Positions 26,019 through 34,332 of a stretch of 64,000 nt of DNA are shown one piece after another. Positions within the stretch are counted from its first letter, which is position 1, and the number at the start of each line of letters is the position of its first letter. A model generated the notes under the pieces. That model made no database searches, had not been told where the DNA came from, and saw only the letters and a list, made by a program, of their open reading frames with translations. Source of the DNA: Phycisphaerales bacterium UBA1161 (GTDB lineage: Bacteria > Planctomycetota > Phycisphaerae > Tepidisphaerales > Tepidisphaeraceae); assembly GCA_002311745.1 (NCBI GenBank), contig DBZL01000014.1, positions 124,001-188,000 on the forward strand, in the 5' to 3' direction. The position numbers and the translations under genes are program-made.

Positions 26019-26921
26019 TCAACCCCCCAGCCGCATCATCTGCAATGCCTGTGCGAGCGCGGATGGTTTGAGCGCAAGCAGTTGCGATACCTCAACCGCG
26101 CCGGCGTAGCCGCAGGTTTCGCATACCGCCGGATGTTCGACGTCCCGGCAGCAAGAAAAGCTGCGAAGGCTGGTGATGACTTCGACCTGTTCGATCGGCC
26201 GCTTCCAGCGATTCTCGCGCAACGCACGGTACGCCGCATGGGAAAGCGCAATCGGGTAGCCCGATCGCTTCAATCGCCACAGGTCGTCGAGCACTTGGGC
26301 CCGCTGCTTCGGGGAAAAGCCGTATTGGCCAGCGAACTCGGGCCGGTGCGTCAGCAAGTTGCATGCAATCCCGCGGAAAAGCCCCAGCGACGTGATTTCT
26401 TTGACGAATTCTTCGAGATGCCGCGCGTTGGCCTGGCTCAAGGTGATAGATGCGTAGACGCTGCGGCGGCGGGCTTGCTCGACGTTGCGCATGATCAAGT
26501 CCCATGTGCCGCCGCGAATGGCGTCGTGGATGCGCTTGGGTCCGTCGATGGTGATCACATAGCCGCAATGGTCGATGTCCAGCGGAGCCGTGCCGTTGGT
26601 GTAAACGAAAACGCTGAAGAACCCGGTCTGATGCGCGCAATCCACCACGTCGGCAAGTTGATGCAAGCCGTCGCGCCAGAGCGTCGGCTCGCCGCCGGTG
26701 ATGTACAGGAAGCGGTGGCCGCGCCGATAGGCGTCGGCGATCGTGCGCTGCGCCTGCTCAAAGGTGAAATGCGACTGCCCCAGATTTTTGGTCCGACAGT
26801 AGAAGCAGTCCAGGTTGCAGGCATCCGTCATGACCAGCCCGACGAAGAACGGCAATTTCTGCCGCAGTACCAGCAGCCGAAACCCGTAGACGGCGGCGGC
26901 CGCCCATTGTCGAGCGTTCAC
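26019..26921 (-). CDS. Radical SAM protein with C-terminal cysteine cluster
   Basis: 300 residues. The radical SAM site is CNLDCFYC (C35, C39, C42), followed by YITGGEPTLWRDG, which resembles the MoaA/PqqE branch. The C-terminal region has C257, C258, C267 and C270 (SFSCCRDVEHPAVCETCGY), a compact cluster that could hold an auxiliary Fe-S centre as in SPASM or twitch domains, though the spacing is not canonical. The GTG start at 26921 overlaps the preceding gene's TGA as GTGA and has AGGAGG seven bases upstream, so translation is coupled. It is the last gene of the four-gene operon. SPASM-type enzymes often modify peptides, but no precursor peptide gene is visible. Confidence 0.85.
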   Translation of the reverse strand: MNARQWAAAAVYGFRLLVLRQKLPFFVGLVMTDACNLDCFYCRTKNLGQSHFTFEQAQRTIADAYRRGHRFLYITGGEPTLWRDGLHQLADVVDCAHQTGFFSVFVYTNGTAPLDIDHCGYVITIDGPKRIHDAIRGGTWDLIMRNVEQARRRSVYASITLSQANARHLEEFVKEITSLGLFRGIACNLLTHRPEFAGQYGFSPKQRAQVLDDLWRLKRSGYPIALSHAAYRALRENRWKRPIEQVEVITSLRSFSCCRDVEHPAVCETCGYAGAVEVSQLLALKPSALAQALQMMRLGG

Positions 26922-28249
26922 AGCACCACCTCCTGCGGCCAGGCGCTCGATCGGCAGCGGCCCCAGAGATGATCGATGTAGCTCAGAGTGCACAGATTCT
27001 GAAGCCGATGGATCCAATAGGCGCCGCGGTGGGTGATCCGATACCCATCCCTCGTCCGCTTCATCAAGCCCGCCGCTTGCAGCGGAGCGAACGACGGCCC
27101 AAATAGTCTTACCAGCGATTGGTTGGTCCCAAACATTCCACGGAATTCGGCATCGCTTATGAACAACTCGTAGGCGCGCCAGTACACCCAGTACGCCATT
27201 TCCATGCGACGACCCATCGGCATGACCAGCGCGATGGGCCGGCGCCCGGGCAACGCGGATGCATAGGCATCGACATCGAACGTGTTCACGTAGAAATGCG
27301 AGCCGATCATGGACGATGCGCTGGGGCCAAATCCAATGTAATGGTGGCGCGAGACCGAGCTGAATTTTTTATGCGGCGCTTCGATCCAGCTCCACACCGC
27401 GCAGCGGTGCAGGCCGCGCTGTCGGGCGATGCCATCCGTATCGTCGAGCATGGCGCGGATGGATCGGGCCGGCGGCTGCCGGACCCGGGCCAGCCGTTGC
27501 CGACGCCCGAAATCAGAATACGGGAACGAAAACAGCGGGTACGTGCTGAGCTGATGCGCGCCGGCATCCAACACGCGGACAACATCCGCCCTCCACTGTC
27601 GCGGCGTCTGCGTCGGCAAGGCAAACAGCAGGTCGGCATTGACCGTTTCAAATCCCTGCGACCGAGCGCGACGCACGGCATCCAACGCGGTTTGGGCATT
27701 GTGCGTACGGCCGATGAATTGCAGCATCCGATCCGAAGTCGATTCCACACCGATCGAAACCATGTTCACGCCCAGTTCGCGCAGGGCCGCCAAGCAGTGC
27801 GTGTCCATGAAACCGGGATGCAGTTCGACGCAAATATCCCCAATGGGCCCCACCTGGCTCTTGAGACGTCGCAGGATGCGCACCAGGCCGGCCAAGTCCA
27901 CGGTCGGCGTCCCCCCGCCGATGTACAACGAGGATATTGGGGTTCCATTCAGATACGGGGCATACAGTTCGATCTCCCCACACACCGCGCGCTCGTATGC
28001 CTCAAAGAGGGACTGGCTGTAAACGAAGCGGTTGTACGGACAGTACGGACAAAGCTTGCGGCAGAAGGGAACGTGAAGATAAAGGCCCAATGGCCCGAGA
28101 TTGACCGGAAAAGGAACGTCGATCGCAGGGGCCATTTTCAAGCGCCCCCACCGCCCTACAATGGCTCGGCGAACAATCGGCTCCCAAAGCGACGCCCCGA
28201 GCATCGCCCCCATCATACCGCCGGAGACCGGGCCCAACATGACTGCCAC
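26918..28249 (-). CDS. HemN/HemW-like radical SAM protein
   Basis: 443 residues. LYLHVPFCRKLCPYCPYN carries the CxxxCxxC site (C63, C67, C70), followed by SLYIGGGTPT and ELHPG, with GVNMVSIGVES, NADLLFALPTQT and YPLFSFPYS further on: the HemN/HemW order. The C-terminal third is helical and could be the HemW-type domain. True HemN makes protoporphyrinogen; HemW inserts heme; this paralogue is divergent, and its neighbours are not heme genes. The start is uncertain: GTG at 28249 is 4 nt after the preceding stop, ATG at 28240 is also possible. The first 40 residues are not conserved-looking. Confidence 0.82.
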   Translation of the reverse strand: MAVMLGPVSGGMMGAMLGASLWEPIVRRAIVGRWGRLKMAPAIDVPFPVNLGPLGLYLHVPFCRKLCPYCPYNRFVYSQSLFEAYERAVCGEIELYAPYLNGTPISSLYIGGGTPTVDLAGLVRILRRLKSQVGPIGDICVELHPGFMDTHCLAALRELGVNMVSIGVESTSDRMLQFIGRTHNAQTALDAVRRARSQGFETVNADLLFALPTQTPRQWRADVVRVLDAGAHQLSTYPLFSFPYSDFGRRQRLARVRQPPARSIRAMLDDTDGIARQRGLHRCAVWSWIEAPHKKFSSVSRHHYIGFGPSASSMIGSHFYVNTFDVDAYASALPGRRPIALVMPMGRRMEMAYWVYWRAYELFISDAEFRGMFGTNQSLVRLFGPSFAPLQAAGLMKRTRDGYRITHRGAYWIHRLQNLCTLSYIDHLWGRCRSSAWPQEVVL

Positions 28250-28253
28250 ATCG

Positions 28254-30035
28254 TCAGACGCCGGCGGAGGTCGAAGCCACGCGGCGGACGAGTTCGAAAT
28301 TGCATTGGTGGGTTTCGATCTCGCCGCTGCCCGTTCGTTTCATTGCTCCACCGGGGATGAAAGAAAGCAGGATGTGGTTCAGGTCCGGGTTGAGGTCTTC
28401 GTAGCCGGCTTGGAGGAGCATGCGATGGTGCCCGTCGATGATCCGGCTTAGCTCCTCCGACGTGAGCAGGCCCTGTTCATCGGCCTGGCCGGCGCCGATG
28501 GGGCTCCACAGGGCGTCGCTGTTGGGGGCATCCACGTCTTCCAGGCCGCGGAAATATCCCCAGATCGTAACATAGTCGGGGCCGTTGCGCAGCGCGGGGG
28601 TTCCATCGGGCGCCAGAACGCTTTGGAAACGATCGAATCGGCGGCGGTCGGCCGGCGCTGGACGGGCTTCGGCGGAATGGCTCGTCACGTAGATCGCCCT
28701 GGGGTAAACGGTGCCAATCCCCTGCCTCTGCATCTCCAGGGCGAGGGCGAATTTTTCAAACGGGCTGTTGTAGCCATGGCCGATCATGGCCTTGGCCGCT
28801 TCATCGGAGGCGTCGGGCGCGGGAACATCGCCGACGCGCGAAACCTTCCAGACCAGGTGGACGTTGTCCTTGGCTCGCGTGTACCACGTTCGCCCGGAAG
28901 CGGACAGAGGCATGTGTTTGCTTCGCCAGCGCTCGGGGAGGAAAAATTCGAAAAGCCGCGGATCTCTGCCGACGACCCAGAGGGTTCCACCGGTGCTTTC
29001 GGTCTGGCCCCAGATATAGTCAACGCCCAGGACGTTGGTCTGCACGAGATGCGGGGGAAGGTCGGGGACCCGTTTGGGATGGAAGCGATCGCGCTGCAGC
29101 GAAAGATATTTGTTGCGGGAGGCGCTGGTGACGGTGCGTTCATGCTCCGGCGTGCGCGCCAGCAGCTCATAATCGACGATGGCATAAGCCAGTTGTCCGT
29201 TTTTTCGCGACAGCAGGCCGCCGTGAGAAACTCGGAGAATCGCGTGCGCGGGCTTGTGATCGATAACGGTAAAGCCTTTCTGGTTCAATTCCTCGAGCAC
29301 CCGTGTGGTCAACGCCGACAGCGAATGCTCCGAGCTGGGGCCCGCAAACAGGTTGCGTTTATGGGCTTCCACGGCGTCGATCCCTTCGATCCAGCCATAC
29401 AACATGATGTAGGACCGCAGAATGTCGATCTCGACGCTGGCGTAGCGCTTGACTTTGCTGAGGATCTTGTGGCGTGAGCGGCCGGTCTGCCAGAGCTGCA
29501 TGCGCTCGGGGGGCACGTAAATGGCCAGCGGCTTCTGCGTGAAGATTTTGATCCGGCGCGGCCCGAAGGCGCCGGCCCGCAATTCCTCGAGCAGCGAGAA
29601 TTCCTCGAAAGGCGTGTTGAAGTCGGCCTTGATGGCATGGCTGAGGGTGAAGGTGTCGATCGGAACATCCTGCCCAACGCGGGACCACTTGACGACCAGC
29701 TTGATGCTGGAACGAGGCCGGCGCCCAATGGGTCGGGTGGCCAGCAGATAAACGGTGCCGGTGCCCAGGAGGGGAATGCGGTTTTTGGCGAACCACTCGG
29801 CCTCATACCAGTTTTCCGGCTTGAGATGTTCCAGGAAAGGGATGCCATGCTCGGTGACATAGAGGTCGCCGCCGTCGTCGGTGCGCAGGCGGAGATAGTT
29901 GACCCCCATCAGGCGCAGGAAGGTGGCGCGCGATGGCAGAAGTCCAGTTGCGGGGCGGCCGGCAATGGCCCGCTGCGGCGGCGTGTCGACGGCCGCCGAA
30001 GTCCCCCCGCCACGGGCGAGGTTTTCTTCCTCCAT
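28254..30035 (-). CDS. Uncharacterised protein with two tandem protein-kinase-like domains
   Basis: 593 residues, no signal or membrane segment. Two halves align by eye. Half 1: LYVTEHGIPFLEHLKPENW (58-76), IKLVVKWSRVG (K116), FNTPFEEFSLLEEL (139-152), YIMLYGWIEG, DHKPAHAIL (259-267), AIVDYELL (D288). Half 2: LWVVGRDPRLFEFFLPERW, NVHLVWKVSRVG (K397), YNSPFEKFALALEM, YVTIWGYFRG, DLNPDLNHILL (547-557), QCNFELV. The Lys, Glu, Asp-x-x-x-x-His/Asn and Asp-Tyr-Glu order resembles the kinase beta3 Lys, helix C Glu, catalytic loop and DFG region. In half 2 the DFG-like Asp is replaced by Asn, suggesting a pseudokinase half. This kinase reading is my inference. It is second in the operon, 9 nt after the GT87 gene. 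Confidence 0.6.
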   Translation of the reverse strand: MEEENLARGGGTSAAVDTPPQRAIAGRPATGLLPSRATFLRLMGVNYLRLRTDDGGDLYVTEHGIPFLEHLKPENWYEAEWFAKNRIPLLGTGTVYLLATRPIGRRPRSSIKLVVKWSRVGQDVPIDTFTLSHAIKADFNTPFEEFSLLEELRAGAFGPRRIKIFTQKPLAIYVPPERMQLWQTGRSRHKILSKVKRYASVEIDILRSYIMLYGWIEGIDAVEAHKRNLFAGPSSEHSLSALTTRVLEELNQKGFTVIDHKPAHAILRVSHGGLLSRKNGQLAYAIVDYELLARTPEHERTVTSASRNKYLSLQRDRFHPKRVPDLPPHLVQTNVLGVDYIWGQTESTGGTLWVVGRDPRLFEFFLPERWRSKHMPLSASGRTWYTRAKDNVHLVWKVSRVGDVPAPDASDEAAKAMIGHGYNSPFEKFALALEMQRQGIGTVYPRAIYVTSHSAEARPAPADRRRFDRFQSVLAPDGTPALRNGPDYVTIWGYFRGLEDVDAPNSDALWSPIGAGQADEQGLLTSEELSRIIDGHHRMLLQAGYEDLNPDLNHILLSFIPGGAMKRTGSGEIETHQCNFELVRRVASTSAGV

Positions 30036-30044
30036 GAGCGCAGC

Positions 30045-31331
30045 CTAGAACGGCCCATCGCCCTCGTCAAATGCAATCTCCCGGGGCGCCGAGGTGGAGC
30101 TTGGCGAGCGCCGTAGCCGGGCGGGGGGATCTGCCGGGTGAGAAAATTGCAATTTAATGAGCAGCGCCATGAGCACCACGGTCGCCGCCGGCTGGGGGCC
30201 GAGGCCGCGAAACAGCGTACCGAAGCGAAACCACAGGGATGCTTCCGTGGCCGCGAAGAATGCCGCCAGCGTCAGGGCGCCCATCCGCCACGCCCGGCCA
30301 TGCGATTGCCACAGCGCATCCACCACCAGCCACGCCACGGCCGGGGCCAGCATGATATAGGTCACGCCTTCAGTGGCCGGGCCAAACGCCATCATCCATC
30401 CCGCAGCCAAACCGTACAGAATCCCCAGCCGAAGCCGCCAATCGCTGGCGCCGCGCCGCAGCCCGGCAACCACCGCCGCGATCAATCCCGCCGCGACCAG
30501 TTGCACAATAAGGTAAGCCTTGGAAGAAACGTAAATCCCCAGGACGCCCAAGGGCAGGCGAACGTCACGATACCATTTGCCCAGCGGCAAATACTGCTTG
30601 GCCATCGCCAAATGCTGACGATCGTTAAGGGTCATCAGGTGAAACCATCGAGGGTATTGGTGCCACACGTAACTGGGATTCTGCATGACCAGCGGCGCCG
30701 CCAAGCCCACCAATAGCGCCACCGCGCAGCGCCACGCCAGCTTCCGCGGCCACATCAGAATGCACAAAAGCATCAATGCGATCGGATAGATTTTTAGTAG
30801 CACTGCCCCCGCCAGGCATATTGCGGCGAAATTCCATCGCGACTGAGGCAGCGCCGCGACGGCCAGCAGCATCAAACCCGTCACCAGAGCGTTGACCTGA
30901 AGATCGAACAAACCGCTCCACGTCAACGCCGCCAACACGAGCCAGTAGATCGCCGCAGCGCGGGATTCCCGCCGCACCAAGACCACTCGATCCAGAAAGG
31001 CGAACGCCCCCGCCATGAGCACCACGACATTGACACCGCGAACCAGGAAGCTGCCCAATATTTCCGGGAGCTTAGCCAGCGGCGTCAGGCCCGCCGCGAT
31101 CAGCGGCGCATACCGAAAGCCGTCGATGCTGTCCCAGGCGAAATACAGATTGCTGCCCGCCACCCAGTTCCGGCCGGCCTGTGCATAAATGTCGTAAAGC
31201 CCCCGATGTCGCGGCCAATGCACCAGGGCCGCGCGCCCCAGCGCGATGCCCACCATGGCATACCAGACCACGCGGGCCGCGAACGTAAGCGCTGGCGAAT
31301 CGGTAGTTGAGGCCAATCGATTCGAATGCAA
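30045..31331 (-). CDS. GT87-like polyprenyl-phosphate-dependent membrane glycosyltransferase
   Basis: 428 residues with about ten to twelve membrane segments. The first periplasmic loop has HRGLYDIYAQAGRNW, with the acidic residue expected of GT-C enzymes, followed by FRYAPLIAAG, the DUF2029/GT87 pattern (Y-P-P/Y-A-P then L). Such enzymes transfer a sugar from a lipid carrier on the outer face of the membrane. The reading frame opens with a TTG at 31331, with AAGGGGG upstream; no better ATG is near, so the start is uncertain. First gene of the four-gene operon, 9 nt before the kinase-like gene. Confidence 0.75.
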   Translation of the reverse strand: MHSNRLASTTDSPALTFAARVVWYAMVGIALGRAALVHWPRHRGLYDIYAQAGRNWVAGSNLYFAWDSIDGFRYAPLIAAGLTPLAKLPEILGSFLVRGVNVVVLMAGAFAFLDRVVLVRRESRAAAIYWLVLAALTWSGLFDLQVNALVTGLMLLAVAALPQSRWNFAAICLAGAVLLKIYPIALMLLCILMWPRKLAWRCAVALLVGLAAPLVMQNPSYVWHQYPRWFHLMTLNDRQHLAMAKQYLPLGKWYRDVRLPLGVLGIYVSSKAYLIVQLVAAGLIAAVVAGLRRGASDWRLRLGILYGLAAGWMMAFGPATEGVTYIMLAPAVAWLVVDALWQSHGRAWRMGALTLAAFFAATEASLWFRFGTLFRGLGPQPAATVVLMALLIKLQFSHPADPPARLRRSPSSTSAPREIAFDEGDGPF

Positions 31332-31785
31332 GATGCGCCCCCTTACCCGTTGTGCTGATTTTGGTTGCGATCAAAACCAGCGATTTTCGAAAAGCAAACG
31401 ATGCCGCCCAAGCACCAAGCTGGCGATGAAGTATAAGTTCTGATCCCGTATTTACCTGTGCGACGCAGCGGAGATTGCTGCTAAGTGCACAGTAACTTGA
31501 TAAATAGCCGCATCGTTCGCGCCTGTCACGCGTTGCGCTGCGAATGCCCGCAATTTTCACAAAACATTTTTCCCCCATGTCCGGAAACAGACTGGGATTA
31601 GGGGAGGTCTGCTTCGCATAACTATATTGAGGAAAAGAGATTGCGCGCCGAGGTAACCGCCGGAAATGGGCCTAATTTTGCGTAAGCTGTTGGCTGGATT
31701 TGGGTTAGGAGAAAAATTTGGGAAACCTTCACCCCCCGCACCCTATGTAGGGGAAGCTGCATTGGGCCTAAAAATGGGAGGAATC
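31332..31785. other. Intergenic region before the unknown gene pair
   Basis: 454 nt. It must hold the promoter of the minus-strand operon starting at 31331 and of the plus-strand gene starting near 31786. It is lower in GC than its surroundings at several places (for example AACATTTTTCCCCC near 31561 and ATATTGAGGAAAAGAG near 31624). An upstream in-frame extension of the plus-strand gene from 31666 has no convincing codon usage. No RNA gene was recognised. Confidence 0.45.
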
Positions 31786-32454
31786 GTGACCAATACCGAG
31801 CAAGACGAATTGGCGCCGGTGGCGGAGCCGAGGGTGCCAAGCACGCCGACGACGCTGCAACTTTACAAGAACATGATGGAGTTTGTGCTCAAGCCGGACA
31901 ACCCGGTGCGGGATGCTTGCTTCCAGGAGGCGCAGCGCATGCTCAGCGATTTCGCACCGCGCGACGCGGTGGAGGAGATGCTGGCCGCCCAACTGCTGTG
32001 GACCCACGGCCGCCTGGCCCACCTGAGTTTCTACTCCGTCGTCCAGACCAAAAGTAGGAAGAACATCCAACTATTCCATGAGCTGGCCAACAAGACGCTG
32101 AACGCCTCGCGTCGGCTGATCGAGACGCTGATCTTGTATCGCCATCCGCACGGCAGGCGTTTCGTTGCCGTGCGACAAGCCAACATCGCCCAGCACCAAG
32201 TCGTGCAAGGCGCGGGTCGCGGCAAGAAGAAAAGTCCTCGGCTAAGTGGCGCATCGAAACGGCGGCTCAAGGAGAATCATGTCCAGCGTATTGAAGCGAC
32301 TGTATCCGCGGGGGCGGCGGCGCCGGGTTTACCGACTCTCGCCGCAGGGCCTGGCCTCCCTGCGCCGGCACATCCGCCGGAACAGGCCGTGGCAGAAGAG
32401 CACCGGCCCCAAGACGATTCTGGGGAAGTGTGTTTGCAGCCAAAACTCGGTTAA
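31786..32454 (+). CDS. Uncharacterised helical protein, first of an overlapping pair
   Basis: About 222 residues from the GTG at 31786, which has GGGAGG five bases before it; an ATG at 31774 is also possible. The central part (LQLYKNMMEFV, PRDAVEEMLAAQLLWTHGRL, ANKTLNASRRLIETLIL, then RRFVAVRQANI) resembles a family of short proteins that I recall as having LAAQM-V-H, then NK--R-F--LLEAL and a beta tail RVTVQHV. Function unknown. The downstream part from about residue 165 is low-complexity and overlaps the next gene in another frame, so the native end may be earlier or the frame disrupted. Confidence 0.5.
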   Translation: MTNTEQDELAPVAEPRVPSTPTTLQLYKNMMEFVLKPDNPVRDACFQEAQRMLSDFAPRDAVEEMLAAQLLWTHGRLAHLSFYSVVQTKSRKNIQLFHELANKTLNASRRLIETLILYRHPHGRRFVAVRQANIAQHQVVQGAGRGKKKSPRLSGASKRRLKENHVQRIEATVSAGAAAPGLPTLAAGPGLPAPAHPPEQAVAEEHRPQDDSGEVCLQPKLG

Positions 32455-32542
32455 GCACGGCTTTTTCACGAAGGATTTTGCGGATATGCGCACGGCGTAC
32501 GAGTCCGTGCAGCGCTGGGTGCGGCGACAAACATCGCCGTGA
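32279..32542 (+). CDS. Small basic protein with GPKT/NSVKHG motif, second of the pair
   Basis: 87 residues from the ATG at 32279 (the frame is open from 32246). The sequence is very basic (LYPRGRRRRVYRLSPQG) and then has RPWQKSTGPKTILGKCVCSQ and NSVKHGFFTKDF. This STGPKT-x-GK-x(5)-N-x-x-HG pattern is a recurring motif of small bacterial proteins, often encoded after the preceding type. It overlaps the first gene by 176 nt in a different frame. No enzymatic function is known to me. It may bind nucleic acid given its charge (inference). Confidence 0.6.
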   Translation: MSSVLKRLYPRGRRRRVYRLSPQGLASLRRHIRRNRPWQKSTGPKTILGKCVCSQNSVKHGFFTKDFADMRTAYESVQRWVRRQTSP

Positions 32543-32590
32543 GGTCCCCCCCTGCCCCTTATGTCAACAATGGGGTGATGTCGCCCTTCC

Positions 32591-33109
32591 TCATTCAGCG
32601 AAACGCCGTTCGGTGGCGGTGAATCCGAGGCGAATGATTCCGAGAATGGCGAGGATGACTCCGCAGCCGACCGCCGTCTGGCCAACGGCCAACCGTTCCC
32701 GGGCGCTGTGGTATCGCTCCAATTCCGGGTTGGGCGCCGGTGGATGAGGCGGCCGACGGTCGCCGTGCTCTGCGAGCAGCGGCGGCGCGGGTTCGGGGGT
32801 CGGGGCGACGGCGGTGGAAACGCTTGCCGTCGGGAAAGCAACGCCCGACCCAAGCCACCACGCGCCGGAACCGGAAACGAGCAACCCCATGCCCAGGGCG
32901 AGGATGGACAGGGCCTGCCGACGGGACGCCAGCCACAGCGGCGGGCCCTTGGGCAGCGGTGCGCCGCTCTCCAGCGCGCGTCGCATCAGTTCGTATCGCT
33001 GACGGTTTTTCTGCCAACTCAAGGCAATTGATCCGCCGATCAGCAGTAGGGCTGCTACAATTCCGAATGAACCCAGAAGAAAGTTTACGATATGTGGGGC
33101 CACGTTCAT
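32591..33109 (-). CDS. Membrane protein divergent from the ECF sigma gene
   Basis: 172 residues from the ATG at 33109. An N-terminal membrane segment (IVNFLLGSFGIVAALLLIGG) is followed by SWQKNRQRYELMRRALESGAPLP, a pattern seen in DUF6249-like proteins encoded near ECF sigma factors; then a second hydrophobic segment, a Pro/Ala/Thr-rich stretch and a final hydrophobic segment. It starts 114 nt away from the sigma gene in the opposite direction, so the two share a control region. A TTG start at 33172 is possible but less likely. Confidence 0.7.
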   Translation of the reverse strand: MNVAPHIVNFLLGSFGIVAALLLIGGSIALSWQKNRQRYELMRRALESGAPLPKGPPLWLASRRQALSILALGMGLLVSGSGAWWLGSGVAFPTASVSTAVAPTPEPAPPLLAEHGDRRPPHPPAPNPELERYHSARERLAVGQTAVGCGVILAILGIIRLGFTATERRFAE

Positions 33110-33223
33110 TTCCTTTGTTTGGTCCGCTGCGTGAGTGGAGGGTACGATCGCCGGGGTTTCATCTTTTTTCAAAAATGATTTTGTGAAACCCTACGCGTTC
33201 GAGAGCCCACTTACGGTTTGCCC

Positions 33224-33790
33224 ATGCGTGCAGAGGCGCTATCAGACGATGCGGTGCCGACACTCGATCGTCTGCGCGCCCAGGAGGAACAGGCGTTTAC
33301 GTGGCTCGTGAAGCGGACGCAGAGAATAGTCCTGGGACTGGGACAGTCGCTGGGACTTCGCGGCCCAGACCTGGATGATGCATCCGCGGAAACTTTTCTG
33401 GCGGTCTACGAAGCGCTGCCCTCATTCGAAGGGCGATCGGCCGTTACGACTTGGGCCTATCAGATCGCTTGTCGGACGCTCAATCGCTTTCGAACACGGC
33501 TGGCAAAGACGAAAACCGCACCATGGAAGGAGGATGTTCATCCTGAGCGTCATGCTGCGTCGGCGGAGTCGATCCTGGAAGAAAGCGAGTTGAACAAAAC
33601 GATCTGGGCGACGGTCGCGTCGCTCGATCCACGCAGCGCGATGGCGGTGGAGCTACACTATCGCAGAGGGATGGCCATTGCGGACGTGGCCGAAGCGCTT
33701 GACTGTCCACTTGGGACGGTGAAGACATTGATGTTCCGAGCAAGAGCGGAGCTGCGGAAGCGGTTGATTCAAGCGGAGGTGCAACCATGA
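33224..33790 (+). CDS. RNA polymerase ECF-type sigma factor
   Basis: 188 residues. The sigma region 2 includes DDASAETFLAVYEALPSFEGRS followed by TWAYQIACRTLNRFR, and region 4 has LDPRSAMAVELHYRRGMAIADVAEALDCPLGTVK with the helix-turn-helix. This is the group IV sigma layout. It directs RNA polymerase to specific promoters, usually under control of an anti-sigma factor encoded next to it. The downstream gene overlaps by ATGA. The ATG at 33224 was taken over a TTG at 33218. The divergent membrane gene may be in the same regulon. Confidence 0.92.
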   Translation: MRAEALSDDAVPTLDRLRAQEEQAFTWLVKRTQRIVLGLGQSLGLRGPDLDDASAETFLAVYEALPSFEGRSAVTTWAYQIACRTLNRFRTRLAKTKTAPWKEDVHPERHAASAESILEESELNKTIWATVASLDPRSAMAVELHYRRGMAIADVAEALDCPLGTVKTLMFRARAELRKRLIQAEVQP

Positions 33791-34290
33791 ACGAATCACG
33801 AGCGCGTGATGATGCTGAACTGGATGCGCTGATCCGCTCGGCGATGGCTCAACGACCGGAACCCGCGGAAGATATGAATTTGGCACGGCGTGTCATCGTG
33901 ATGGCGAACGACAAAGCGCGCGTTCGCTTGCCCGCTGGCGATCATGCCCGACAGCGGGTGCGGCGGGTCGCATCGTGCCTGGCGATGGTCGCCATCGCGA
34001 TTATTTTGGCTAGTGGTTTGCGTCGACTAGCGGCGATTGATGCCGTCAGTGGGGTCGAGGAAACGTCAATCTCGCTGTCGACGTCAACCTCATCCAGCGA
34101 TGAGGTCAGCCCGATTCTCTTTGTCGGCTGTGTCGCGCTCGTGGCCACGCTGGTCTATCTAGCCGTCCGAGGGTCAATCGAATCGGACGAAGGCATGCTT
34201 TGGCGCTGGGATGTGGAGTATCTTCCGGCCCGAAAAGGCCGCACAACTCGACCCCATCGAATCGCTGGCTTGGGATTAGAAACGTCATGA
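33787..34290 (+). CDS. Putative anti-sigma factor (two-span membrane protein)
   Basis: 167 residues, overlapping the sigma gene stop as ATGA. The N-terminal 75 residues are cytoplasmic and helical (DDAELDALIRSAMAQRPEP, MNLARRVIVMAN). Two hydrophobic segments follow (about residues 60-80 and 102-120) separated by a Ser/Thr-rich loop. Position and architecture are those of anti-sigma factors, but no zinc-binding HxxxCxxC motif is present. The functional call is by context only. Confidence 0.6.
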   Translation: MNESRARDDAELDALIRSAMAQRPEPAEDMNLARRVIVMANDKARVRLPAGDHARQRVRRVASCLAMVAIAIILASGLRRLAAIDAVSGVEETSISLSTSTSSSDEVSPILFVGCVALVATLVYLAVRGSIESDEGMLWRWDVEYLPARKGRTTRPHRIAGLGLETS

Positions 34291-34332
34291 GTCCCCCTGG
34301 TCCAAGTGAGGCCCTGGTTTCAAGACTTATTT

